Source: JBDNDK01 sp046719185 (GTDB lineage: Bacteria; Armatimonadota; UBA5829). From it: DNA of 33,651 nt. The stretch lies in NCBI GenBank assembly GCA_046719185.1, contig JBDNDK010000002.1:1-33651 (forward strand). The letters run 5' to 3'. Positions 7,578-17,800 of the stretch are shown here, piece by piece. Position 1 is the stretch's first letter. Each line of letters opens with the position of its first letter. The position numbers and the translations under genes were made by a program. The notes beneath the pieces were generated by a model. It ran no database searches, was not told where the DNA came from, and saw nothing but the letters and a program-made list of their open reading frames with translations.

Positions 7578-8900
7578 ATGAAATATACAGAGGCAGTTGA
7601 ATATCTAAATAGTCTTTTAGTGTTTGGAATTAAACCGGGGCTTGAGAGAATCACGGAGCTTGCAAAGAGATTTGGCAATCCACAAAATAAATACAAAATT
7701 ATTCATGTTGGAGGCACAAATGGAAAAGGCTCTACTTCTACTTTTATTGCTTCTATTCTTAATCATGCAGGTTATAGAACAGGATTATATACATCACCCT
7801 ATGTTTATAATCTAAGAGAGAGAATACAGGTTGATTTCAAATTGATACCTGAAGATGACTTTGCTGAGATAATGACTGAGGTGAAAAAAGTTTCAGATGA
7901 TATATCAAAAAACACAAATCTTGGGAATGTTACAGAGTTTGAAGCCAAAACCATAGCAGCTTTTATATATTATGAGAAAATGAATGTTGATTTTGCTGTG
8001 TTGGAAGTTGGGATGGGAGGCAGATTTGATGCTACAAACATAGTAACTCCATTGGTATCTGTCATCACAAATATCAGCCTAGATCATACAGAGAGACTTG
8101 GAAACACAATATCTCAGATTGCCTTTGAAAAGGCTGGAATTATAAAAAATGGAAGCATACTTGTTACGAGTGTGGATAGACAAGATGCATGGAAAGTAAT
8201 CTGCAAAAAAGCTAGAGAAGAAGGAGCAGAGGCATGGAGAGTGGCTGAGGTTGGAGATTCTTCAGCATTTAATCCTCCATCACCAGATATATTGTGGCAA
8301 TATGAATGTGCAAATGGTGAGATATCGGTATTAGGACCTAATACAGTAATAGATGGATTAAAGCCAAAGCTTTATGGAAAGTTCCAGCAGGTAAATTCTG
8401 CTACTGCAGTAACTGCAGTCAAAGCTTTAGAAAAGTATGAAGTAAAACTTCCCAGAGAGGCAATTTTTAATGGTATATCTAATGCCTACATACCCGGCAG
8501 AATGGAAATAGTGCTAAGTGAGCCATTATTAGTAATAGATGGTGCACATAATCCTGATTCTGCCGAAAAGCTGATAACATCTATAAAACAAAGTTTTAAG
8601 TATAAAAGGCTAATAACAGTAGTAGGAATGTTAAATAACCATTCTGTCCAGGGAGTTATAAAGCCAATAGCTGAAAGTTCTGATATAATAATTGCTACTC
8701 AGCCAAAATGGCATAAGGCAAGAAAAGCAGAGGAATTGGCAGAAGAAGCAAGGAAATATAAAAATTCAGTGGAAACAATTATAGATGTAAATAAAGCAGT
8801 AAAATTTGCTTTAAGTAAAGCTGATATAGATGATATGATTCTAATAACAGGGTCTTTTTACACAATTGGAGAAATAGATCCTCTATCATATAACATATAA
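7578..8900 (+). CDS. folC: Folylpolyglutamate synthase / dihydrofolate synthase
   Basis: Mur-ligase-family enzyme that adds glutamate to dihydropteroate and/or reduced folates in the cytoplasm using ATP. The P-loop GGTNGKGSTS is at residues 45-54, followed by the FolC signature TSPYVYNLRERIQV and EVGMGGRFDATN. A central SLDHTERLG segment and the C-terminal ligase domain (VIDGAHNPDSAEKL, later ATQPKWHKARKAEEL) are also present. The 440-residue length is normal. The ribosome site before ATG 7578 is weak. It lies after the pdhB terminator and 41 nt before the carB-like gene, with which it may be co-transcribed. Whether it does both reactions cannot be judged here. Confidence 0.95.
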   Translation: MKYTEAVEYLNSLLVFGIKPGLERITELAKRFGNPQNKYKIIHVGGTNGKGSTSTFIASILNHAGYRTGLYTSPYVYNLRERIQVDFKLIPEDDFAEIMTEVKKVSDDISKNTNLGNVTEFEAKTIAAFIYYEKMNVDFAVLEVGMGGRFDATNIVTPLVSVITNISLDHTERLGNTISQIAFEKAGIIKNGSILVTSVDRQDAWKVICKKAREEGAEAWRVAEVGDSSAFNPPSPDILWQYECANGEISVLGPNTVIDGLKPKLYGKFQQVNSATAVTAVKALEKYEVKLPREAIFNGISNAYIPGRMEIVLSEPLLVIDGAHNPDSAEKLITSIKQSFKYKRLITVVGMLNNHSVQGVIKPIAESSDIIIATQPKWHKARKAEELAEEARKYKNSVETIIDVNKAVKFALSKADIDDMILITGSFYTIGEIDPLSYNI

Positions 8901-8941
8901 ACTAAAAATTCATTAGAGAAAATTGAAAGGTGTTTTAATAT

Positions 8942-11900
8942 ATGGTTTCTCAAAAGGATGTAAAAAAAGTATTATTACTTGGTCCTGGACCAGTTGAAAT
9001 TGGTGAAGGGTCAGAATTAGATAATGCTGTTTATAGAGCTTATCTTACATTAAAAGATAAGGGTATAGAAGTTATAGCTCTCACTTCAAATCCGTCATCA
9101 TTGATAGCAGATAAAGATGGAGCAGATATATTGTATATAGAACCACTCACAAAAGAGAGTATTATTTCAATAGCAGATATTGAGAAACCAGATGCAATTT
9201 TGCCTTGGTATGGTGGACAAACTGTACTTAATTTAATATCAAGTCTTGATGGTGAATATAAAAATTTATGCATAGGTACATCATTTGATAATGTTTACAC
9301 TTCTGAGGACAATGGACTTTTTTATGTGTTGATGAAAAGTGTTGATGTGCCTTGTGTAGAATGTAAATCAACAGATGTTTTTGAAGATGGTATTAGACTA
9401 ATCAGAGAAACAGGTTTCCCTGCATTCATAAAGCCTATAATGAGCTCAAATGGTATGGGTAGCTCAATTGTTTATAACAATGAAGAGTCTGTAAGCAAAC
9501 TTGCTTATGCTATGGAAATTAGTCCTGTTAAAAAAGCATGCATACAAAGAGGACTATTTGGCTGGAGAGAATTTCAGGCATGTGTGATATCAGATTCAAA
9601 TGGTGAATCTATTGTATTGGGCATCACTGAAAGCATTGAACCTGTGGGGATTCATTCTGGTGATTCTGTTCAGGTGTTTCCTGTGGTTTCTCTTTCTAAT
9701 TCTGCAATAGACGATTGTGTGAGTTATATAAAAAAGAGCATAAAAAAGCTTCAGATTTGTGGTGTTGCTGAAGTAAAATTAATGATGGAGCCACTTTCAG
9801 GAAAAGTTTATATTGGAAGTGTTGCTCCTAGATACAGCAGAACATCATCTTTTGTCTCTAAAATCATAGGTATATCAGCAGCCGATTTATCTATTGATGT
9901 TTTATTGGGTGCTTCAATTGATGAATTATCAAAAAAATGCTCTATAAATAACACAAATGCTAAATCAAAATGGGCTATTAGAACACCAGTGTTTGATTTA
10001 GAGACATTCAATCAAACAGAAAAATGCCTTAATACATCAATGAAGTCAACTGGTGCAAAAGTGGCATTTGGTGGCTGTTTCCTTGAAGCATTTCAAAAAA
10101 GCTTTATGAGTACTGTTATAAGTACAAGAAAAAGGTCAAAAAAAAGTGCAGCTGCAAATGCTGAAATTGATGAAAAGCATAGAGATGAAAGTATAGAAAA
10201 ATTAAGACAAAACTCTTCATCAGTAAATATGACAATAAATGCATTGCTAGCTGGAGTTGCAGAAGATGTTGTTTGTGATATTACGACCCTTCCAAAATGG
10301 TTTATCACCGAGATTGTAAAACTATATGAAACAAACACAAACCTAAAAGAAAAATCACTTGTAACTGTATCAAAAGATGATTTTGTGAATATAAAAAGAA
10401 TTGGTTATTCAGATAGCTGTTTAGCAGAAATCCTTGAAACTCAAGAAGAGCAGGTTAGGCTTAGAAGAGATATACTCAGTATTCATCCATCCTATACTAA
10501 TGTCAGCGAAAACAGTAGCTTGGTTAGTTATTCAACATATAATAATAATGAGAATTCTATATCTACATCAAATAAGAAAACTGTTGTAGTGATAGGTTCT
10601 GGAGCTTGCAGAATAGGAAATGGTTCACAATTCCAAAACAACACAGCTCAAGCATTATCTGCAGTCAAAGAAGCAGGATATTATTCAGTTCTTATAGACA
10701 ACAATCCAGATTCAATATCAATTGATGATTCAATATGTGATAAAGTATTTTTAGAGCCATTAAATATAGAAAATGTGCTTGAGATATTAAGAATTATCAA
10801 TCCTGAATTTGTTATAACTCAAATGGGTGGTATGAATGCTGTTAACATTGGCAAAGAGCTTATTAAAGCTGGGATCAATGTTGTAGGCACAAATCCTGAT
10901 AAAATATCTGATGCAAAAAGCAGAAACTCAATTAGTTTACAAGGAAATATAAAATTAGCAGATTTTGTAATAGTTAATTCTATAGAAGAAGCTGTTAAAG
11001 AAGCAAAGAAATTAGGCTATCCTATATTAGTAAGACCAAAATATGATTATCCAGGTCTATTGAGAGATATAGTTTTTGATGAAGCAGATTTGAAAGAGTT
11101 TATAAATGACACTCTCCCAGCATCAATAGAATCTCCTGTGATTCTTGATAGTTTCCTTGAAAATTCTGTAGAAGTTGATGTTGATGCAGTGTGTGATGGT
11201 GAAAATGTAGAAATATGTGGATTTGTGGAGCACATTGAGCTTGCTGGAGTGCATTCTGGAGACAGTGCAAGTGCATTTGGTGTATTGACACTTGATAAGA
11301 ATATAGTAGAAGAAATAAAAAATCAAGTGAAAAGCATTGCTATTAATATGGGTGTTAGTGGACCTCTGAATGTTCAGTTTGGGATTAAAGAATCAGATAT
11401 ATACATATTAGATATAAATCTATATGCATCTAGAACACTTCCAATGGTAAGCAAATCAACAGGTATATCTTGGGCAAAAGTTGCAACAAAAGTCATACTT
11501 GGTGAAAAACTATCAGATATGACACTTATTCCTTCAAACAAAGATTTAGTTGCAGTAAAAGAATCTGTATTTCCTTATGTAAGATTTCCTGGTGTTGATG
11601 TTGTATTGGGACCAAAAATGAGATCAACTGGTGAAGCTTTGGGAGTTGGTGAGGATTTTGGTACTGCATATCTTAAAGCTCAAATATCAGCTGGTCAGAT
11701 GTTGCCAAATTCAGGCAAAGCATTTGTGAGTGTATCTGATGCTGACAAATCAGAATTAACTGAAGTAGGTTCAAGACTCAAAAACTTAGGGTTTGATATA
11801 GTTGCTACAAGAGGAACTGCTAACACTTTAATTGAAGCTGGAATTGATGTTCAGGTGATACCTAAAATTGGTGATGGCAGACCAGATGCTATAGACTTTA

Positions 11901-12094
11901 TAAAAAATGGTGAAATCAGCCTTATTATAAACACTCCTAGTGGAAAGAAACCAAGACAGCATGAGATATATATTAGAAGCGTTGTTGTAGAACATGGTAT
12001 TCCAATAGTTACCACTCTTGCTGGTGCAAAGGCAACATTGCTTGGTATGGAAAGAGTGAAAGATGAAGGCTTGAAAGTATATAGGTTCAGATAA
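8942..12094 (+). CDS. Carbamoyl-phosphate synthase large-chain-like protein with eroded active sites
   Basis: A 1050-residue relative of CarB with the full layout: N-terminal pre-ATP-grasp and ATP-grasp (1-340), a shortened oligomerisation region (340-540), a second ATP-grasp unit (545-920) and an intact MGS-like allosteric domain (926-1050, VATRGTA and INTPSGKK). Both HSGDS motifs remain (238-242, 771-775). Key residues are altered. In the first half the metal-binding Q, E and N expected from E. coli CarB (Q285, E299, N301) align by eye with K279, S293 and A295 (GSVAPR instead of EMNPR). In the second half E..N..R is D824-I-N826-L-Y828, and the LGGRAM-type loop is replaced around 703-710. 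The linker DTCAAEFEA is reduced. The frame is open throughout, so the protein is probably made. It may be a divergent CarB with weak activity, a regulatory pseudo-enzyme or a new ligase. No carA is adjacent. I give no symbol because function is uncertain. Confidence 0.8.
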   Translation: MVSQKDVKKVLLLGPGPVEIGEGSELDNAVYRAYLTLKDKGIEVIALTSNPSSLIADKDGADILYIEPLTKESIISIADIEKPDAILPWYGGQTVLNLISSLDGEYKNLCIGTSFDNVYTSEDNGLFYVLMKSVDVPCVECKSTDVFEDGIRLIRETGFPAFIKPIMSSNGMGSSIVYNNEESVSKLAYAMEISPVKKACIQRGLFGWREFQACVISDSNGESIVLGITESIEPVGIHSGDSVQVFPVVSLSNSAIDDCVSYIKKSIKKLQICGVAEVKLMMEPLSGKVYIGSVAPRYSRTSSFVSKIIGISAADLSIDVLLGASIDELSKKCSINNTNAKSKWAIRTPVFDLETFNQTEKCLNTSMKSTGAKVAFGGCFLEAFQKSFMSTVISTRKRSKKSAAANAEIDEKHRDESIEKLRQNSSSVNMTINALLAGVAEDVVCDITTLPKWFITEIVKLYETNTNLKEKSLVTVSKDDFVNIKRIGYSDSCLAEILETQEEQVRLRRDILSIHPSYTNVSENSSLVSYSTYNNNENSISTSNKKTVVVIGSGACRIGNGSQFQNNTAQALSAVKEAGYYSVLIDNNPDSISIDDSICDKVFLEPLNIENVLEILRIINPEFVITQMGGMNAVNIGKELIKAGINVVGTNPDKISDAKSRNSISLQGNIKLADFVIVNSIEEAVKEAKKLGYPILVRPKYDYPGLLRDIVFDEADLKEFINDTLPASIESPVILDSFLENSVEVDVDAVCDGENVEICGFVEHIELAGVHSGDSASAFGVLTLDKNIVEEIKNQVKSIAINMGVSGPLNVQFGIKESDIYILDINLYASRTLPMVSKSTGISWAKVATKVILGEKLSDMTLIPSNKDLVAVKESVFPYVRFPGVDVVLGPKMRSTGEALGVGEDFGTAYLKAQISAGQMLPNSGKAFVSVSDADKSELTEVGSRLKNLGFDIVATRGTANTLIEAGIDVQVIPKIGDGRPDAIDFIKNGEISLIINTPSGKKPRQHEIYIRSVVVEHGIPIVTTLAGAKATLLGMERVKDEGLKVYRFR

Positions 12095-12115
12095 AATAAA
12101 AATGGAGAGAAAGCA

Positions 12116-13204
12116 ATGACATTTTTATATGGTAAAGAATACAAAAAAGAAGATCTGCTGAATAAAATTGGGGATATATCCCAAATTGCTGGTGCCAGAG
12201 AAATAACACTTAATGGTGGTATGCATGATGGTGTTAAAGCAGTTGATTTTAGAACAGGTAGCGGATTTAATTTTCTTGTTGTTCCAGATAGAGGTCTTGA
12301 TATTACAATAGCAGAGCATAATGGAAGACCAATAGCTTGGAGAGCACCTGCTGGTGAGGTTTCTCCATATTTTCATAATGAATTTGGCTTTGGTTGGCTA
12401 AGGTCATTTCCAGGTGGTCTGCTCACAACTTGTGGGTTAGTTACTGCTGGTGCTCCAAGTGAAGATGATGGAGAACAATTGGGCATTCATGGCAGGTATT
12501 CCAGCACACCTGCATCAAATGTATGGGTTGATGGTGAATGGGACGGAGATGACTATTGGATGTGGGTATGCGGTAAAGTAAGAGAATCTAGAATATTTGG
12601 TGAAAATCTCTTAATGAAGAGAAAAATAAGCACAAAGCTAGGCAGCAATGTAATTTATATTGATGATGAAGTAACTAATGAAAGCACAAAAGAAGTTCCG
12701 TTTATGATTTTATATCATATAAATGGGGGATATCCTGCAATAGATACAGGTTCAAAAATGTATAGTCCCACAAAAAAAGCCATTCCAAGAGATGCTGATG
12801 CTGAAGTGGATAAAGAAAACTATTTCTTGATTGATCCTCCAACAGATGGATATAAAGAAAGATGTTATTATCATGATATGATGACAGATAAAGATGGCTT
12901 TGTGACTACTGCTTTAATAAACAAAAATATGCCAAATGGAGTGCCATTTGGTTTTTATGTTAAATACAACAAAAATGAGCTTCCAAAGTTTACCCAATGG
13001 AAAATGAATGGTACAAAAGAATATGTGGTAGGTATGGAACCAGCAAACTGCTGGGTTGAAGGTAGGGCAAAAGAAAGAGAGAGAGGTACACTTCATTTTA
13101 TAAAGCCTAATGAAGTAAGAAAATTCCATTTGGAAATAGGTGTTATAGAAAGCCATGAAACCTGCCAGCAAATAGAAGATGCCATAAAAGCTTGTTCAAT
13201 CTAA
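12116..13204 (+). CDS. DUF4432 family protein (aldose-1-epimerase-like fold)
   Basis: Member of the galactose-mutarotase-like superfamily, DUF4432 group, whose members are predicted to bind or epimerise sugars. Recognisable segments are VVPDRGLDIT (about residues 55-65), the APAGEVSPYFH...GWLRSFPGGLLTTCGL block (about 80-105), LGIHGRYS (about 121-128, with the conserved His), LYHINGGYP and the C-terminal GMEPANCWVEGRAKERERGTL. The 362-residue length is normal. A ggagag site precedes the ATG, 21 nt after the carB-like stop, so it probably shares that transcript. The substrate is unknown; no sugar transporter is adjacent. There is no signal peptide, so it is likely cytoplasmic. Confidence 0.85.
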   Translation: MTFLYGKEYKKEDLLNKIGDISQIAGAREITLNGGMHDGVKAVDFRTGSGFNFLVVPDRGLDITIAEHNGRPIAWRAPAGEVSPYFHNEFGFGWLRSFPGGLLTTCGLVTAGAPSEDDGEQLGIHGRYSSTPASNVWVDGEWDGDDYWMWVCGKVRESRIFGENLLMKRKISTKLGSNVIYIDDEVTNESTKEVPFMILYHINGGYPAIDTGSKMYSPTKKAIPRDADAEVDKENYFLIDPPTDGYKERCYYHDMMTDKDGFVTTALINKNMPNGVPFGFYVKYNKNELPKFTQWKMNGTKEYVVGMEPANCWVEGRAKERERGTLHFIKPNEVRKFHLEIGVIESHETCQQIEDAIKACSI

Positions 13205-13221
13205 AATATTGGGATAGATAT

Positions 13222-13410
13222 ATGGTTAAAAATATTGCATATCTTATATTAGGATTAATAATTATTGCTGTTGCAATCAGAATTGCTGTTTGGGTGCTTA
13301 AAATTGCAGTGGGTGTGCTTGGTTATGTAATAAACTTAGCTTTATTTGCCTTTGTTATCTATCTAATCTATCTAGGTATCAAATCCCTAATATCTTCTGC
13401 AAGAAGATAA
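13222..13410 (+). CDS. Small two-segment membrane protein, unknown function
   Basis: A 62-residue, very hydrophobic protein with two probable transmembrane segments (about residues 4-25 and 28-52) and a basic C-terminus (SSARR). The start is ATG 13222, with ggga at 13211-13214 seven nt upstream. A longer frame from TTG 13192 would overlap the DUF4432 gene without a ribosome site. It ends 24 nt before the convergent ferredoxin-like gene. I recognise no family. The coding call rests on start context, amphipathic composition and position. Confidence 0.6.
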   Translation: MVKNIAYLILGLIIIAVAIRIAVWVLKIAVGVLGYVINLALFAFVIYLIYLGIKSLISSARR

Positions 13411-13434
13411 TTTAAACACAGAGAAAAGGTTATC

Positions 13435-13659
13435 CTACCACCCAATCTTGCCTTTACCATTGCAAGGTTGAGTTATTTCTTCAATTGCTGAGTGATCGCA
13501 ATATCCTTTACATTTCATGCAACCTGAACATCTATAAAAATCAATCCAAGGCTTATCTTCTATATTTTCTCTTATCACAGCTTCCATTGTGCATTTTATC
13601 ATCACAGCACACTCACTGCAATTATTACATTTTTCTGGTTTTATCAATGCTCTTTTCAT
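13435..13659 (-). CDS. Small ferredoxin-like iron-sulfur protein
   Basis: A 74-residue protein with two cysteine groups, C11-x2-C14-x2-C17-x5-C23 and C44-x2-C47-x2-C50-x3-C54, as in two-[4Fe-4S] ferredoxins. The first group has five residues before its fourth Cys instead of three, and the Pro that usually follows the last Cys of each group is replaced (Thr, Asp). A ninth Cys (C66) is near the C-terminus. It is likely a cytoplasmic electron carrier. It lies just beyond the terminator of the PFOR operon, so it may receive electrons from PFOR either by read-through or from its own promoter. The ribosome site (aagga) is about 13 nt from the ATG, longer than ideal. Confidence 0.8.
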   Translation of the reverse strand: MKRALIKPEKCNNCSECAVMIKCTMEAVIRENIEDKPWIDFYRCSGCMKCKGYCDHSAIEEITQPCNGKGKIGW

Positions 13660-13690
13660 AAGTTTATGTGTATCCTTTAGATATTGAGAA

Positions 13691-13725
13691 AAAAACCTGC
13701 CTGATTGAATATCAGACAGGTTTTT
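13691..13725 (-). terminator. Rho-independent terminator of the recR-PFOR operon
   Basis: On the minus strand the stem aaaaacctgtctgat/atcaggcaggttttt pairs over 15 positions with one G-U wobble, a 5-nt loop and a following run of T (seven in a row). The plus-strand version has a C-A mismatch, so the orientation favours the minus-strand operon. Confidence 0.85.
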
Positions 13726-13745
13726 ATTTGATTTTAATTCTCAAA

Positions 13746-14732
13746 TTAATCTCTGCTCATTAAAAGCTTCATATATTGAGCTCTTTCAAAAGTCTTAGGA
13801 TCATCAACATTTGCCTGATTCACCTTCCCTTTGAAGTCAGATATATTAGCATATCCTTTGTTATTCATCCATGCTTCTATTTCTTTATTTATCACACCAA
13901 TTTGTGAGAGGCCATTCTTATAAAGAGTTGAGACACATTGAACAGCACAAGCACCTGCTAATAATTGTTTTACTGCATCTTTTCCATTTTGTATTCCTGT
14001 GCTTGCACAAATATCAGCTCCAACTTTATCAGACAAAATAGCAACCCATCTAAGTGGTAATCTTGACTCTTCTGATGTGCTGAGTTCAAGATTTACAAGT
14101 GGAGATTGTGTATCTATATCTATAGTTGGTTGATAGAACCTATTGAATAATACTAGACCCTTTACTCCAGCTTCAACAGCTTTTTTTGCAAAGTTAGCAA
14201 CTGAAGTATAAAATGGACTGATTTTTAGAGAAACAGGTATCTTTACTTCAGAAACCACAGAGCTTATTGTATCAATTGCTTGATTTTCAATATCTGCGGA
14301 TGATTTATTCATATCTGTTTCTACTGAATATATATTAAGCTCTAGAGCATTGCAGCCTGCCTCTTCAAGCAACTTAGCATATTCAACCCAGTTTCCCTTA
14401 CTTGTTGCATTCAAACTGCCAATAAGTGGAAAATTTACAGCTTTTCTTGTCTTTTCTACCCACATTATATGTTCTCTAGGTCCACTATGTTCCATCTGAG
14501 GGAAAAAACTCAAAGATTCTGCATAAATATTTGAACCATAATTTAATGCCTCTTCAAGCTCTTGTGCTTCCATCTCTATTTGTTCTTGATATAGGCTTTT
14601 GATTACAAGTGCTCCAGCTCCATTATCTTCAGCTTTTTTAATATTATCCACCATTTTGGATATTGTACAAGCACCAACTATCAAAGGGCTGGAAAGTTCA
14701 ATTCCCATATAAGTTGTATTTAAATTTGCCAT
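13746..14732 (-). CDS. Dihydroorotate-dehydrogenase-like flavoprotein of the PFOR neighbourhood
   Basis: TIM-barrel FMN protein of the dihydroorotate dehydrogenase superfamily, the kind annotated as DHOD-like and often found beside nifJ/PFOR. Visible parts are the N-terminal TTYMGIELSSPLIVGACTIS, NALELNIYSVETD, VSLKISPFYT (phosphate/substrate strand), and STGIQNGKDAVKQLLAGACAVQCVS near the C-terminus, which matches the FMN-phosphate loops. Start chosen at ATG 14732 (328 residues): GGGAG lies 9 nt upstream, whereas the ATG at 14741 abuts that site. It follows PFOR by 84 nt in the same direction and is closed by a terminator. A true pyrimidine role is unlikely from context; the electron donor and acceptor are unknown. 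Confidence 0.85.
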   Translation of the reverse strand: MANLNTTYMGIELSSPLIVGACTISKMVDNIKKAEDNGAGALVIKSLYQEQIEMEAQELEEALNYGSNIYAESLSFFPQMEHSGPREHIMWVEKTRKAVNFPLIGSLNATSKGNWVEYAKLLEEAGCNALELNIYSVETDMNKSSADIENQAIDTISSVVSEVKIPVSLKISPFYTSVANFAKKAVEAGVKGLVLFNRFYQPTIDIDTQSPLVNLELSTSEESRLPLRWVAILSDKVGADICASTGIQNGKDAVKQLLAGACAVQCVSTLYKNGLSQIGVINKEIEAWMNNKGYANISDFKGKVNQANVDDPKTFERAQYMKLLMSRD

Positions 14733-14816
14733 AATTAGCATCTCCCAGTTAATCTAAAAAAGTATTATTGAGGTGTAATAAACACCTTAAATATACCCTT
14801 AAATCATTTAATCTAT

Positions 14817-17800
14817 TTATTCTTTGTTACCATTGCCATTTATGTTGAGACTTGCCAATTGCTCATAAAATTTGAATTTCTTTTTTGTATCTTCACTAGC
14901 AAGTACCATAAGTTTAGAAGCAGCATCAGGATTGATTTTCTTCAGTACTTTATATCTGTTTTCAGCATAGGCGTAATCAGCAAAATCCATTGTAGGAGGC
15001 TTGCTGTCAAGTGATAATGGATTTTCCCCTTTTGCAGCTAAATCAGGATTGTACCTTATTAGTGGCCAATGTCCACTAGCAACGGCATTCTTTTGGTGTT
15101 CTATACCAAATGTATTGTTAATACCGTGTGCAATACAGTGAGCATAGCAAAGAATAAGTGAAGGTCCATCATAAGCTTCAGCTTCAACCATTGTCTTCAC
15201 CAAATGAGCAGGATTTGAAAGTGATACTCTTGCTACATAAACACTGCCATAACTCATTGCCATCATTGCAAGATCTTTCTTGCCTGTTGGTTTTCCACCA
15301 GCAGCAAATTTTGCTGTAGCTGCTCTTGGTGTAGATTTAGACATCTGTCCACCAGTGTTAGAATAAACTTCAGTATCTAACACTAAAAGATTAACATTTC
15401 TACCACTAGCTATTACATGGTCAAGACCACCAAATCCAATGTCATAAGCCCATCCATCACCACCAATAATCCATACAGATTTCTTAACAAGATAATCTGC
15501 AACACTTTCTAATTGCTTGCATACTTCGCACTCAGATTTAAGTGATTCCTTCAATTCTCTCACTCTAGCTCTTTGTGCATCAATGCCTTCAAGTGATGAT
15601 TGATCTGCATTCTTTATAGCATCAGCCAAGCTTTGAGATACACAACCTATCTCAACTGCTTTGTCAAGTAATTCAATAGCATATTCATTAAACTTATCAA
15701 TAGTTAATCTAAAACCAAATCCAAATTCTGCATTATCCTCAAATAATGAATTGCTCCAAGCAGGACCCAATCCATTTTTATTTGTGCAGTATGGAGTAGT
15801 AGGTAAGTTTCCACCATAGATCGATGAGCAGCCGGTTGCATTAGCAATTATGGCTCTATCACCAAATAATTGGCTTACAAGTTTCACATATGGTGTTTCA
15901 CCGCAGCCAGAGCATGCACCAGAAAACTCAAATAAAGCCGGCAGGAACTGACTTCCTTTAACAGTATCAATTTTTATTCCCTCTGGCACTTCATCAGGAA
16001 GTGACAAAAAGAAGTTCCAGTTTTCTCTTTCACGGTCTCTTATAGGATGCTGCGTTACCATATTTATTGCTTTCTTCCCGGTTGGCTGTTTATTAGCATC
16101 TTTTTCTACAGCAGGGCAGTTTTGAACACAAAGTCCGCAGCCCGTGCAATCTTCAGGAGCTACTTGAACGGTAAATTTTTTGCCTTTTATCTGAGCTTTA
16201 CCATCAGTGCTCTTAAATGTTTTAGGAGCACCAGCAAGTAAGCTTTCATCATAAGCTTTCATTCTAATTGCAGCATGTGGGCAGTATAAAGAACAGAATC
16301 CACATTGAATACATAATTCTTCATTCCATTCAGGAATTTCAACTGCAATATTCCTCTTTTCATATTGAGTTGTTCCAACAGGAAACCTGCCGTCAGCTGG
16401 CATCTTGCTAACAGGAATATCATCACCTCTGCCAGCAATAATTTCAGCAGTTACTGTTTTTACAAACTCAGGAGCATCATCACCAACCACAGGAGGCATT
16501 GTTATGCTGCTTGTAACTTTTTTGGGATATTTTACTTCATGTATATTGTCAAGAGCTGCATCAACAGCTTTATTATTCATTTCAACAATAACTTCACCCT
16601 TGTTGCCATAAGTTTTCTTTATTGCTTTTCTAATTGCTTCAATTGCTTGATCAACAGGGATAACTTCACTAATTTTGAAGAAAGCTGTTTGCATAATGAT
16701 ATTAATTCTTGGACCAAGACCTATGTTTTGAGCAAGATTAATTGCATCTATTACATAAAACTTAACTTTTTTATCAATAATCTGCTTTTGTACTTCTTGA
16801 GGAAGTGTATCCCATACTTCATCTGCACTATATGGCGTAGTAAGCAGGAATGTTCCGCCTTCTTCAATTTTGCTAAGCATATCATATTTTTCAAGAAAGG
16901 TTGGATTGTGGCAAGCCACAAAGTTTGCTTTATCAATAAGATATGGACTTCTGATTGGATTTTTTCCAAATCTTAGGTGCGATACTGTTATTGAACCAGC
17001 TTTTTTGGAGTCATACACAAAATATCCTTGAGCATAGTTGTCAGTTTCATCTCCAATGATTTTGATAGAGTTTTTATTAGCACCAACAGTTCCATCAGCA
17101 CCTAAACCAAAGAACATTGCCCTATATACATCAGAGCTTGCAGTTGAGAATGATTTATCATATTTAATACTCTTTCCTGTAACATCATCTTCAATTCCAA
17201 CCGCAAAATGGTTCATTGGAGCATCTGAGTTAAGGTTATCAAATACACCTTTAACCATAGCTGGTGTAAATTCTTTTGAACCTAATCCATACCTGCCCCC
17301 AACAACTACAGGCATTGATTTAAATGGAGCTGTTCCATCTCTTAATGCTTCATCAATTGCTGCCACAACATCAAGATAAAGAGGTTCACCAAGGCTTCCG
17401 GGTTCTTTTGTTCTATCTAGAACAGCAATTTTCTTAACACTGGCAGGAAGAACCTTAACAAAGTCTTTGATACTAAATGGTCTATAGAGTCTTACTTTAA
17501 CAAGACCAACTTTTTCTCCTTGCTTATTAAGATAATCAACTGTTTCATGAGTTGTATCACAACCAGAACCCATAATTACTATCACTTTTTCAGCATCAGG
17601 TGCACCAACATAATCAAATAAGTTATATTGTCTTCCTATTAATTTTGCAAATTTGTCCATTGTTTTCTGAACAATTGCTGGAGTTGCTTCATAAAATTTA
17701 TTGACAGTCTCTCTGCCTTGAAAGTAAACATCAGGGTTTTGAGCAGTTCCACTTATCGTTGGATGATCTGGACTTAAAGCTCTTTTCTTGTGAGCTATCA

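Noticed and set aside
14768..14790. Terminator between PFOR and the DHOD-like gene
   Set aside because: The stem (aggtgt/acacct) is short, has a mismatch on the minus strand and no T-run, so it does not separate the genes.
16365..16976. 203-residue plus-strand frame inside PFOR
   Set aside because: Rich in Cys, Asn, Phe and Ser with no motif; it lies antisense to a fully conserved PFOR and has no ribosome site of note.
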